A stretch of DNA of 10,222 nt from Gammaproteobacteria bacterium (GCA_027297845.1 JAPUHG010000316.1:1-10222); one strand, 5' to 3'. Positions 1 to 6,893 are shown, counted from the stretch's first letter. The notes: a model not told the origin generated them from the sequence alone. Program-made: numbers and translations.

Positions 1-32
1 AAAAAAATAGCTGCTTTATGTTGAATAACTCG

Positions 33-61
33 AAAAAAGGCGTTCGATGAGCGCCTTTTTT
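33..61 (+). terminator. Rho-independent terminator of an upstream gene
   Basis: A run of six A and GGCG (33-42) is followed by a nine-base loop and GCGCC plus six T (52-61). This gives a GC stem extended by A-T pairs and a U-tract, the classic intrinsic terminator form. The A-run opposite the T-run means it could also work on the other strand. It ends transcription coming from left of the window. In related bacteria the gene in front of a DUF4124-glnL-glnG group is often glnA, but that gene is not visible here, so its identity is an inference. Confidence 0.85.
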
Positions 62-96
62 AGGTTAGGTTCAGGTTTGCACGCTATGATGGAGTC

Positions 97-609
97 ATGC
101 GCAAACTAGTGTTCTTGTTGTTGCTGTTCTCTTTACCCGCCGCCGCGGTCACGATGTACCGCTGGGTCGATGATAATGGCCTTGTGCATTATTCGGACAC
201 GCCAGTCCCGGGGGCGATCGCGATCGAAATCAACGAAGTGCAGGGTTTTAAACCGGAGCCGCTGTATCAAAGTGAGGCATCGACCGGAACCCAGGACATC
301 GAAAGTAGCAATCGCTATGACAATTTCGCCATTAGCGCGCCCAGCCAGGACCAGGTGTTGTGGAATATCGGCGGCATTCTCAACGTGGTTATCGATATCT
401 CACCCTCGCTGCGAAACGGTGACACGATTGCCCTCTACTATGATAGCCAGCTGATGTCGGCGCCAGGAAGCCGGCGGCGAAGCTATGTGTTGAATGATGT
501 ATTCAGGGGTACGCACACGATTCGTGCCGTTGTGAATAATCGTAATGGCGATGAGGTTCAGCAAGCCGCAGTAATTACCTTTCAGGTGCACCAGACCAGC
601 GTAAGATAA
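97..609 (+). CDS. Secreted DUF4124 domain protein
   Basis: A 170-residue protein of unknown function. Residues 1-17 form a Sec signal peptide: Arg-Lys, then a Leu/Phe-rich core, then a Pro-Ala-Ala-Ala cleavage region, so it is probably periplasmic. Residues about 18-55 match the DUF4124 pattern, with Tyr-Arg-Trp-Val-Asp-Asp-Asn-Gly followed by His-Tyr-Ser-Asp-Thr-Pro. After a low-complexity linker (about 56-85), residues about 92-165 alternate hydrophobic and polar residues and look like a small beta-sandwich; that fold is an inference. The ATG at 97 is kept because it gives a complete signal peptide, although the GGAG at 91-94 lies only two bases away. A TATGAT box at 85-90 would put transcription start at or near the ATG. 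DUF4124 genes are common beside glnA/glnL/glnG in Gammaproteobacteria, but no role in nitrogen control is established. Confidence 0.85.
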   Translation: MRKLVFLLLLFSLPAAAVTMYRWVDDNGLVHYSDTPVPGAIAIEINEVQGFKPEPLYQSEASTGTQDIESSNRYDNFAISAPSQDQVLWNIGGILNVVIDISPSLRNGDTIALYYDSQLMSAPGSRRRSYVLNDVFRGTHTIRAVVNNRNGDEVQQAAVITFQVHQTSVR

Positions 610-624
610 GACCCGCTACAATAA

Positions 625-663
625 TGCCGGAATAAAACGGCAGGCTCCGATTCAGTGACTGAA
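625..663. repeat. Two small palindromes in the glnL leader
   Basis: Between the DUF4124 stop and the glnL ATG lie two short perfect inverted repeats. The first is TGCCG (625-629) with CGGCA (638-642) around an A-rich eight-base loop. The second is TTCAG (651-655) with CTGAA (659-663) around TGA, ending eight bases before the ATG at 672. Neither is followed by a T-tract, so they do not look like terminators. They could be operator half-sites or leader hairpins, or chance. Neither matches the usual NtrC site, TGCAC(C) facing GGTGCA. No clear Shine-Dalgarno sequence precedes the ATG. Confidence 0.4.
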
Positions 664-671
664 AAAAATTC

Positions 672-1793
672 ATGAGCGTACAGTCGCAACTCATACTCAA
701 TGGTCTGAGCGCCGGCGTACTTCTGCTTGATTCCCGGGGCCGCGCCATTTTTTTGAATCCCGCGGCGGAGCAAATACTCGGTTGCAGTCATCAGCATGGG
801 CTTGGCCAAAGTGGCGCCAATCTTTTCCAGCATTGTCCGGCGCTGGTGGAGCTGGCCGCACGAGCGCTGGCAAGCCAGCAGCCTCATGCACTCAGTGGTG
901 TGTCGCTGGAACCGCGGCCAGGTCTGCCGGAAGGTCACCTTATCGATTGCAACGCCGTGCCGGTGGATATTGAAGGCGCCGGCGGCTTGCTGATCGAGCT
1001 GGTCGATGTAACCCGACGAGAGAAAATTTCCAGAGAGAACGCCCTGCTTGACCAGCATGGCGTAAGCCGAACAATGATCCGGCAACTGGCCCATGAAATA
1101 AGAAATCCACTCGGCGGATTGAGAGGCGCCGCCCAGTTGCTGGAAAGACGACTGGGCGATGAAGCGATGAAAGAGTATACGAGTGTGATTATCAGCGAGG
1201 CGGACCGCCTGGCCACGCTCGTGGATACCCTGCTTGGACCGGAGCAGGCGCCGCAGAAGACCAGTGTCAGTATCCACGAGCTCATCGAGCACGTGATTCG
1301 CTTGCTGGGTGCGGAATCCGGTGCGGGGGTCGTACTTGAAAGAGACTACGATCCAAGCCTGCCGGTGATGATGCTCGACCGGGACCAGATTATTCAGGCG
1401 CTGCTCAATTTGGGCCGGAATGCGATGCAAGCGATTGCTCAAAAGGGCACGGTGATTTTTCGGACCCGTGTGCTCAGCCGGTTTACGATCGGTTCTACGC
1501 GGCATCGATTGGTCGCGAGCATAGAGATCGAGGACGATGGCGTCGGGGTGGCGGCGGATATCAGCGAGCAGATTTTCTATCCGTTGGTGAGCAGCGGCAC
1601 GGGAAGCGGTCTTGGCCTGCCCCTGGCGCAGGACCTGGTTCATCGCCACGGCGGCCTGATCGAATTTGGCAGCCGTCCCGGTTGCACGGTTTTTCAGATG
1701 TTGCTGCCGATACACATTGCGACTGTCAAGACAGCAGAAAACGGGCGCGCGGAAAGTGCGCCGTCTGGCACACGGGAAGAAGTCCGGGTATGA
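672..1793 (+). CDS. glnL: Nitrogen regulation sensor histidine kinase NtrB
   Basis: A 373-residue cytoplasmic two-component kinase that phosphorylates NtrC under nitrogen limitation and, with PII protein, dephosphorylates it under nitrogen excess (family knowledge). An N-terminal PAS domain (about 5-115) opens with NGLSAGVLLLD and has no membrane segment, as expected for NtrB. The H-box is QLAHEIRNPLGGLRGAAQLL with phospho-acceptor His141. The ATPase domain shows the N-box around Asn250 (LLNLGRNAMQAI), DDGVG at 288-292 and GSGLGL at 311-316. The length is close to the roughly 350 residues of the E. coli protein, with about 25 extra polar residues at the C-terminus. The stop overlaps the ntrC start in ATGA (1790-1793), which implies translational coupling. 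The N-terminus begins just ahead of the PAS domain, as in homologues, supporting the ATG at 672. Confidence 0.96.
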   Translation: MSVQSQLILNGLSAGVLLLDSRGRAIFLNPAAEQILGCSHQHGLGQSGANLFQHCPALVELAARALASQQPHALSGVSLEPRPGLPEGHLIDCNAVPVDIEGAGGLLIELVDVTRREKISRENALLDQHGVSRTMIRQLAHEIRNPLGGLRGAAQLLERRLGDEAMKEYTSVIISEADRLATLVDTLLGPEQAPQKTSVSIHELIEHVIRLLGAESGAGVVLERDYDPSLPVMMLDRDQIIQALLNLGRNAMQAIAQKGTVIFRTRVLSRFTIGSTRHRLVASIEIEDDGVGVAADISEQIFYPLVSSGTGSGLGLPLAQDLVHRHGGLIEFGSRPGCTVFQMLLPIHIATVKTAENGRAESAPSGTREEVRV

Positions 1794-3211
1794 GCGAAAC
1801 ACTGAAAATCTGGCTGGCGGATGACGATCCGTCGATCCGCTGGGTCCTGGAGAAAGCCTGTTCGGAGGCCGGCATGCATGTTCGAGCGTTCGAAGATGGG
1901 GATACTCTGCTGGCCGCGCTGAATGGGCCGAGTAATCAGCCCGCGGACCAACCCGATGTATTGCTGACCGATATCCGCATGCCCGGGGTTACCGGTTTGG
2001 ATCTCCTCGAAATTCTGGGCCGCGAACGACCCGGTTTGCCGGTCATCGTAACGACGGCGTACAGCGATCTGGATAGCGCAGTGACCGCCTATGGCGGCGG
2101 CGCCTTCGAATATTTGCCAAAGCCGTTTGATGTGGACGAGGCAGTTGCACTGGTCCATAGAGCCGCAGCCGATGCGGATGACCAACCGGCGCGGGAAGAA
2201 TTGCGCGCCAGCATGCCCGAGCTGATCGGCCAGGCGCCGGCGATGCAGCAAGTATTCCGCGCCATCGGCCGGCTCGCACGATCCAGCATGACCGTGCTGA
2301 TCACCGGGCAGTCCGGAACCGGCAAAGAACTGGTGGCCAGGGCCCTGCACAGACATTCACCGCGCGCCAGCCAGGCGCTGGTCGCGTTAAACACCTCCGC
2401 TATCCCGGCGGAGCTGCTCGAATCGGAGCTGTTCGGTCATGAGAGGGGCGCGTTTACCGGCGCAACGGGACAGCACCACGGCCGTTTCGAACAGGCGGAT
2501 GGCGGGACATTGTTCCTGGACGAAATCGGCGACATGTCAGCGGCATTGCAAACACGCCTTTTGCGGGTGCTGGCGGAGGGCGAGTTTTACCGCGTAGGCG
2601 GCAAACAGCCGATCAAAGTCGATGTTCGGGTCCTGGCGGCGACCAACAAGGACCTGGCCCGCCTGGTCGAAGAGGGATCTTTCCGGGAAGACCTGTTTCA
2701 TCGTCTAAACGTTATTCAGGTTCGGGTGCCGACCTTGAACGAGCGGCGCGAGGACATTCCGGCGCTGTTCGACCATTACCTTTCGGCGATCGCCAGGGAA
2801 CTGGGGGTGCCGGCAAAGCAGCTCAGTGTCGATGCGGCAGAACTGCTTGAGCAGTTTGGCTGGCCCGGCAACGTCAGGCAGCTGGTCAACACATGTCGCC
2901 TGTTGACGGTCACGGCGCCTGGTCGCGAAATCAGGTCCAGCGACATCCCGGAGGAATTGGGCGGGCCGCCATCGAAGCCGGGAGCAGATCAGTGGAAACA
3001 GGCGCTGGCCGATTGGGCCAGGCAGCATTTAAGAACCGAAAAGAAACCGCTGATGGCGATCGCCATTTCTGAAGTCGAGAAGATATTGATCCGGGAAGCG
3101 CTGGCCCGGGCCGGCGGACGTCGGGGAGAGGCCGCCAAGTTACTGGGCTGGGGACGCAACACCCTGACCCGCAAAATAAAGGAGCTCAAACTGAGCGCTA
3201 AGAAATATTAG
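1790..3211 (+). CDS. glnG: Nitrogen regulator NtrC, sigma-54 activator
   Basis: A 473-residue response regulator (E. coli protein 469) that, when phosphorylated by NtrB, activates sigma-54 promoters of nitrogen assimilation genes. Receiver domain 1-125: acidic pocket Asp11-Asp12-Asp13, phospho-acceptor Asp61 in TDIRMPG, Thr89 and Lys111. AAA+ domain about 143-375: Walker A GQSGTGKE (173-180), the sigma-54 contact loop GAFTGA (220-225), Walker B GGTLFLDE (238-245), and WPGNVRQL (358-365) near the sensor II arginine. A Fis-type helix-turn-helix occupies about 430-467 (AAKLLGWGRNTLTRKIKEL). An in-frame ATG exists at 1682, but the added 36 residues lie inside glnL and match no receiver domain. 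The ATG at 1790 gives the normal start, immediately before the first receiver strand, and overlaps the glnL stop. All key residues for phosphorylation and activation are present. Confidence 0.97.
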   Translation: MSETLKIWLADDDPSIRWVLEKACSEAGMHVRAFEDGDTLLAALNGPSNQPADQPDVLLTDIRMPGVTGLDLLEILGRERPGLPVIVTTAYSDLDSAVTAYGGGAFEYLPKPFDVDEAVALVHRAAADADDQPAREELRASMPELIGQAPAMQQVFRAIGRLARSSMTVLITGQSGTGKELVARALHRHSPRASQALVALNTSAIPAELLESELFGHERGAFTGATGQHHGRFEQADGGTLFLDEIGDMSAALQTRLLRVLAEGEFYRVGGKQPIKVDVRVLAATNKDLARLVEEGSFREDLFHRLNVIQVRVPTLNERREDIPALFDHYLSAIARELGVPAKQLSVDAAELLEQFGWPGNVRQLVNTCRLLTVTAPGREIRSSDIPEELGGPPSKPGADQWKQALADWARQHLRTEKKPLMAIAISEVEKILIREALARAGGRRGEAAKLLGWGRNTLTRKIKELKLSAKKY

Positions 3212-3280
3212 CTTGGAAATCGCCCGGATGGTTGCTTCGCAGGGGCATGTTTTTTAACGGGAACTTGATTTGCAGCGCCA

Positions 3281-4258
3281 CTACCCCGCCGCCGCGCTGT
3301 CCTTGATATTCGATCCATGGGTCATGCTGCCGACGAGCTGCGGCAGGGTTATCGCATGGCGCTCCAGGTACTCAGCGATGCCGGCATTTATTTTTTTGCA
3401 GACCAGCGGGTCATAGAAAAGAGCTGTGCCCACGCCGACCGTGCTCGCGCCCGCGATAATAAATTCCAGCGCATCAGCGGCGGTCATGATGCCGCCCTGA
3501 CCGATGATCGGAATACCGAGCGGCCCCGCAATTTCGTACACCTGGTGAACTTTCAGTAAGGCGATCGGCTTGATCGCCGGGCCGGAAAGACCGCCCTGTA
3601 CATTTCCAATGATCGGTTCGCGGGTCTCCGCGTCTATGGCCATGCCCATCACGGTATTGATAACGGCGAGGGCGTCACTGCCTGCTTCAATGCAGCGGCG
3701 GGCGTTCTCCCGGATATCTGTCTGGTTCGGTGACAGCTTGGTGATGATGGGTTTGCCGGTAGCCTTGCGACAGGCTTCGACGACCCGGGCGGACATGTCC
3801 GGATCATTGCCAAAAGCGACGCCTCCTTCCTTGATATTCGGGCATGAAATATTGACTTCGATTGCGTCGATCGGGGAATCGTCAAAACGACGGCTGACTT
3901 CGGCGTAATCCTCTACCGTCGAGCCGCAGACGTTTGCGATAAATCGCGTTTCTGAGAAATCCAAGGTTGGCAGAATATCGTCAACGACGACATCCATACC
4001 CGGATTTTGCAGGCCGATCGCATTGAGCATGCCCATGGGCGTTTCAAAAACCCTGTGCGGCGGGTTACCGAGGCGTGGTTCCCTGGTCGTACCTTTCAGG
4101 ACGACTGCACCGGCATCCCGATTCGAAAAACCATCGACCCGGGTGTATTCCTCACCAAAACCGACGCAGCCCGATAGCAGCACGATCGGCGTGCCCAGTT
4201 TGAGACCGCACAAGTCGGTCGCAAGGCTATCGGTTCGCCCGCCACTTTTTCTTGTCAT
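3281..4258 (-). CDS. pyrD: Dihydroorotate dehydrogenase, class 1B type
   Basis: A flavin enzyme oxidising dihydroorotate to orotate in de novo pyrimidine synthesis; 325 residues from this start. Counted from Met1 at 4258: the FMN/substrate motif NAIGLQNPG (79-87), the catalytic loop NISCPN with Cys139 as base, TKLSPN (173-178), INTV (200-203), GLSGPAIKP (223-231) and GQGGI (253-257). A cysteine base marks soluble class 1 enzymes; the membrane class 2 enzyme usual in Gammaproteobacteria has serine. NISCPNIKEGG followed by FGND fits class 1B, which normally pairs with the PyrK flavin/iron-sulfur subunit and uses NAD. No pyrK is beside it. A longer frame starts at 4297, adding 13 residues that resemble no family member; its start shares CATG with the trmL start. 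Neither candidate start has a strong Shine-Dalgarno sequence. The gene is divergent from trmL and convergent with ntrC. Confidence 0.88.
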   Translation of the reverse strand: MTRKSGGRTDSLATDLCGLKLGTPIVLLSGCVGFGEEYTRVDGFSNRDAGAVVLKGTTREPRLGNPPHRVFETPMGMLNAIGLQNPGMDVVVDDILPTLDFSETRFIANVCGSTVEDYAEVSRRFDDSPIDAIEVNISCPNIKEGGVAFGNDPDMSARVVEACRKATGKPIITKLSPNQTDIRENARRCIEAGSDALAVINTVMGMAIDAETREPIIGNVQGGLSGPAIKPIALLKVHQVYEIAGPLGIPIIGQGGIMTAADALEFIIAGASTVGVGTALFYDPLVCKKINAGIAEYLERHAITLPQLVGSMTHGSNIKDSAAAG

Positions 4259-4263
4259 ACAAT
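4258..4263 (+). promoter_or_regulatory. Possible -10 box for trmL
   Basis: TACAAT lies 33 bases before the trmL ATG, in the short gap between the divergent pyrD and trmL genes. It matches five of six bases of the sigma-70 -10 consensus and would give a leader of about 25 bases. The best -35 candidate (TTCGCC, 4234-4239, 18-base spacer) is poor, so this is tentative. The box touches the last base of the pyrD start codon on the other strand. The same gap also holds three CGATT copies (4265-4269, 4271-4275, 4278-4282). Confidence 0.3.
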
Positions 4264-4295
4264 TCGATTCCGATTGTCGATTAACTGCGTCAGCC

Positions 4296-4760
4296 ATGTT
4301 TCATCTTATTTTGTACCAGCCTGAGATTCCGCCCAATACCGGCAATATCATACGCCTGTGCGCAAACACTGGCGCGCAACTGCATTTGATCAAACCGATG
4401 CCTTTCGAGCTGGATGAACCCCGATTGCGGCGCGCCGGGCTTGATTATCATGAATTCGCCAACGTGAAACAGCATGAATCATTGCAGGATTGCCTGCAAA
4501 GCGCCGGAGACCCGAGGTTGTTCGCACTAAGCACGCGAGCGTCAACGCCATATGATCAGCCTGAATTCAGCCCCGGCGATGCGTTTCTCTTTGGCCCTGA
4601 AACCCGCGGCTTGCCCGTGGAATTGATCGAATCGCTACCGGTTGCCCAGCGTCTCAGGATTCCGATGAGACCCGGTAATCGCAGTCTGAACCTGTCCAAT
4701 GCGGCTGCGGTGGTCATTTTTGAGGCCTGGCGCCAGTGCGCTTTCAAAGAGGGCAGTTAA
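4296..4760 (+). CDS. trmL: tRNA 2'-O-methyltransferase TrmL
   Basis: A 154-residue SPOUT-family enzyme (E. coli TrmL/YibK, 157) that uses S-adenosylmethionine to methylate the ribose of the wobble nucleotide 34 in tRNA-Leu isoacceptors. The sequence follows the family along its whole length: PEIPPNTGNIIRLCANTG (9-26), LRRAGLDYHEF (44-54), the SAM-binding knot motif LFGPETRGLP (98-107), RIPM (121-124) and the C-terminal knot segment SLNLSNAAAVVIFEAWRQ (130-147). The frame stays open upstream to 4023, but that part is the antisense of pyrD, and the family begins at the Met of MFHLILYQPE. No clear Shine-Dalgarno sequence precedes the ATG. It is divergent from pyrD and convergent with gpsA; in E. 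coli, cysE lies between gpsA and trmL, but here it is absent. Confidence 0.96.
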   Translation: MFHLILYQPEIPPNTGNIIRLCANTGAQLHLIKPMPFELDEPRLRRAGLDYHEFANVKQHESLQDCLQSAGDPRLFALSTRASTPYDQPEFSPGDAFLFGPETRGLPVELIESLPVAQRLRIPMRPGNRSLNLSNAAAVVIFEAWRQCAFKEGS

Positions 4761-4806
4761 CCGGGGCGCGTGGCGAATCGCCGGCTACCTGCCGAGAGGA
4801 TGAAAT

Positions 4807-5835
4807 TCACTCTGCTGTCGCGGAATCGTCTTCACTCTTCAAGTCGCGGGTCATCAGTGCCTTTACCGCCGATTCCGGGGTCGCGCCCTGGTACAGCATC
4901 CGGTAGACCTGTTCACAGATTGGCATTTCGATCTGGTGTTGCAACGACACCTGGTGCACCGCACGCGCGGCCATTACGCCCTCGACCACCTGGCCTATTT
5001 CCTGAGCTGCCTCAGCAGATGATTTGCCTGCGGCCAGCGCCAGCCCCATACGCCGGTTTCGCGACTGGTTATCGGTGCAGGTCAGCACCAGGTCACCCAT
5101 GCCAGCCAGACCCATAAATGTCTCCGGTCTGGCGCCCAGCGCGTGACCAAGACGGCCAAGCTCAACCAGTCCACGCGTTATTAACGCAATGCGGGTGTTT
5201 GACCCATACCCCAGCCCATCCGAAACGCCGGCGCCTATGGCCAGGACATTCTTTACCGCGCCACCGACTTCGACGCCGGTTACGTCACTCGAGGTATAGG
5301 CGCGGAAATTGTCATCGGAAATATGCTCGGCCAGTTGGTGTGCAAACTCCTGATCAGCAGATGCAACGGTCATGGCTGTTGGCAGGCCCGCACCCACTTC
5401 GCGGGCAAAGGTCGGCCCGGAGAGTACCGCCAACGGGAAATCGGTGCCGAGGACTTCGGCCGCGACCTGGTGCGGTAATTTACCGGTATCCAGTTCGAAA
5501 CCCTTGGTTGCCCATGAAATCCGCTGGCCTTTTCTCAGCAGCGGCTTTATCGCGGTCAGCAACTGCCGAAAGGCGTGACTCGGTACAACCAGCAGGAGAT
5601 CAGTGGATTCGTTGACCGCCTTTGCGAGATCGCTCTCGACCGTCAGCGTCGGTGGAAATTCGGCCGCGGGCAAATAACGCTGATTGCTGCGCGTTTGCTT
5701 CAGTTCCTCCAGATGCTCCGGGTTGCGGCCCCACATCAAAACAGGCTCACCCTTGCGTGCAAACTGGATAGCCAGCGCGGTGCCCCAGGAGCCCGCTCCC
5801 AGAACGCTGATCTGCTTGTTGGTGTTCCCGCTGAT
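4807..5835 (-). CDS. gpsA: Glycerol-3-phosphate dehydrogenase [NAD(P)+]
   Basis: A cytosolic enzyme that reduces dihydroxyacetone phosphate to sn-glycerol-3-phosphate, the phospholipid backbone. Seen: Rossmann motif GAGSWGTALA (codons from 5799 down), VVPSHAF, WATKG, LSGPTFAREV, GGAVKNVLAIGAG with the conserved catalytic lysine, TRGL, and GDLVLTCTDNQSRNRR near the C-terminus. The frame gives about 342 residues from this start (E. coli 339). The N-terminus is odd: between the secB stop TAA (5851-5853) and the Rossmann motif there is no ATG, GTG or TTG in this frame. The first such codons (TTG 5739, ATG 5736) would delete the NAD-binding loop. The start given is an ATC at 5835, chosen only because it is one base from ATG, 15 bases past secB and gives a normal length; another ATC is at 5811. 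The 3' end is secure, the 5' end is not. It is probably co-transcribed with secB. Confidence 0.85.
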   Translation of the reverse strand: MSGNTNKQISVLGAGSWGTALAIQFARKGEPVLMWGRNPEHLEELKQTRSNQRYLPAAEFPPTLTVESDLAKAVNESTDLLLVVPSHAFRQLLTAIKPLLRKGQRISWATKGFELDTGKLPHQVAAEVLGTDFPLAVLSGPTFAREVGAGLPTAMTVASADQEFAHQLAEHISDDNFRAYTSSDVTGVEVGGAVKNVLAIGAGVSDGLGYGSNTRIALITRGLVELGRLGHALGARPETFMGLAGMGDLVLTCTDNQSRNRRMGLALAAGKSSAEAAQEIGQVVEGVMAARAVHQVSLQHQIEMPICEQVYRMLYQGATPESAVKALMTRDLKSEDDSATAE

Positions 5836-5850
5836 TCTGTCTGGCGCCTG

Positions 5851-6321
5851 TTATTCGGCCTTGGCCTGGCCCGCGGCATCGGCCTGCGCGAATAACTCTT
5901 CGAAGTCCATGGGTTGCAACAGCAACTGCGGGAAACCACCCAGCGTTGCCAGCTCACTGATGATCTGACGGCTGAATGGATAAAGCGTTTCCGCGCAGCG
6001 GCACGCGAGCAACGATTTCAATTCCTCTTCCGATACATCCACGATCTGGAATATCCCCGCCTGTTGAACTTCGATCAGCAAGGCAACCTTGTCGCCGAGC
6101 TTGGCTTCCAACGTTGTGTGCAACACGACTTCATGAGCATTGTCGCCAACCGTAGAACTAGAGGTGTGCATATTGAGCTGAATGTTCGGGTTCCACTGTT
6201 CGCTATAAATAGCCGGCGCGTTCGGGGATTCGAAAGAGCAATCCTTCAGGTAAATTTTCTGCAGAGCGAAATTTCTAATCTTTCCGTCGGCCTTGGCTGC
6301 GGCTGTTTTCTTCTTGGTCAT
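5851..6321 (-). CDS. secB: Protein-export chaperone SecB
   Basis: A 156-residue chaperone (E. coli 155) that, as a tetramer, keeps preproteins unfolded and passes them to SecA at the Sec translocon. Family features: IYLKDCSFESPNAP (23-36), a central W-x-P segment EQWNPNIQLN (41-50), ALLIEVQQAGIFQI (80-93), and the C-terminal LYPFSRQIISELATLGGFP (113-131), followed by a hydrophobic QLLLQPMDFEELF segment and an acidic, Ala-rich tail. The ATG at 6321 has a GGAA Shine-Dalgarno sequence about eight bases upstream. It sits 25 bases after the rhodanese gene in the same direction, and gpsA follows in the same reading frame right after its TAA. E. coli has grxC between the rhodanese and secB genes; there is no room for it here. 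Confidence 0.97.
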   Translation of the reverse strand: MTKKKTAAAKADGKIRNFALQKIYLKDCSFESPNAPAIYSEQWNPNIQLNMHTSSSTVGDNAHEVVLHTTLEAKLGDKVALLIEVQQAGIFQIVDVSEEELKSLLACRCAETLYPFSRQIISELATLGGFPQLLLQPMDFEELFAQADAAGQAKAE

Positions 6322-6346
6322 TGCTAACTTCCTATTCTTAATTTAT

Positions 6347-6778
6347 TCAGTCTTTGACGAGTGGCATGTTTTCCTGGGTCCAGGCCCGCAGGCCGCCACG
6401 CATGGCCACCGCTTGATCAAACCCCATTTGTTGCAGTCCGCTCAGCGCCTTGCCGCAACTGACGCCGGTGTCGCAATAAACGATCACGGGCTTGCCCGAG
6501 TAACGCTTCAGTTTGTCAGCCGACGATCCAATCTGGTCAGCCGGGATATTCCTGGCGCCGACGATATGACCGGTTGAAAACCGTTCGGCACTTCTCACAT
6601 CCAGCACTGCGGCGCCTTTGTTTATCAACGATACCGCAACGGCCGGGTCAATAGACGACCCGGCGCCGCGACGCAGGCGGAGTTCGTTGACAAGCACCAG
6701 TATGCTAACCGCGAAGACACCACCGGCTAGCCAGGGATGGTTGGCTGCAAATTCAAAAAGCTGTGACATCTTTGGCAT
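6347..6778 (-). CDS. Membrane-anchored rhodanese-like protein, YibN type
   Basis: A 143-residue protein with one N-terminal membrane segment (about 14-32, HPWLAGGVFAVSILVLVNE) and a single rhodanese domain (about 42-140). The domain shows AAVLDVRSAERFSTGHIVGARNIP, the active-site loop with Cys102 (YCDTGVSC) and GGLRAW near the end. Rhodaneses carry sulfane sulfur as a cysteine persulfide; the physiological partner of YibN is not settled, so transferase activity is inferred from Cys102. The frame stays open to an ATG at 6814, but that codon overlaps the -10 box TATAAT. The ATG at 6778 lies downstream of the promoter with GGAGG (6783-6787) four bases ahead. ATG 6769 is a third option and gives the usual YibN-like start. 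It is the first gene of a likely rhodanese-secB-gpsA operon, as in E. coli yibN-grxC-secB-gpsA. Confidence 0.9.
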   Translation of the reverse strand: MPKMSQLFEFAANHPWLAGGVFAVSILVLVNELRLRRGAGSSIDPAVAVSLINKGAAVLDVRSAERFSTGHIVGARNIPADQIGSSADKLKRYSGKPVIVYCDTGVSCGKALSGLQQMGFDQAVAMRGGLRAWTQENMPLVKD

Positions 6779-6812
6779 CGCGCCTCCGGGCGCTGGGCTA
6801 AAAAGGCGCGCC

Positions 6813-6840
6813 ATTATAGCAGCGCCAGCAACTTTGGTAA
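6813..6840 (-). promoter_or_regulatory. Sigma-70 promoter for rhodanese-secB-gpsA
   Basis: Read on the minus strand, TTACCA (6840-6835) and a perfect TATAAT (6818-6813) are 16 bases apart. The -10 is exact and the -35 matches four of six bases. Transcription would begin near 6806, about 28 bases before the rhodanese ATG at 6778 and ahead of its GGAGG. This also argues against the longer frame starting at 6814. Confidence 0.55.
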
Positions 6841-6893
6841 TTGGGTTATCGCAAAAAACCTGTACCTTTCTTTGCGCACCCTCCGTTGGCTAT

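Noticed and set aside
65..81. Possible sigma-54 promoter before the DUF4124 gene
   Set aside because: GG (68-69) and TTGCA (77-81) resemble -24/-12 elements, but GG to GC (79-80) is nine bases apart instead of ten and the rest of the -24 box does not match.
1682..1789. 36-codon N-terminal extension of ntrC
   Set aside because: It overlaps the glnL 3' end and precedes a receiver domain that is complete from 1790.
582..1802. 406-codon open frame on the minus strand opposite glnL
   Set aside because: It lies antisense to a complete, motif-rich glnL and its translation resembles no family; the frame is open because of the codon bias of the sense gene.
1694..2356. 220-codon open frame on the minus strand across glnL and glnG
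   Set aside because: It crosses the junction of two well-supported overlapping sense genes and has no recognisable domain.
3212..3280. Terminator between convergent ntrC and pyrD
   Set aside because: There is a run of six T (3250-3255), but the preceding sequence forms only a three-base stem (TGC/GCA), too weak to call.
4023..4295. 91-codon N-terminal extension of trmL
   Set aside because: It is the antisense of pyrD, and TrmL proteins begin at the Met encoded at 4296.
4765..4785. GGCG-AAT-CGCC hairpin between trmL and gpsA
   Set aside because: Only four base pairs with a three-base loop and no T-tract on either strand.
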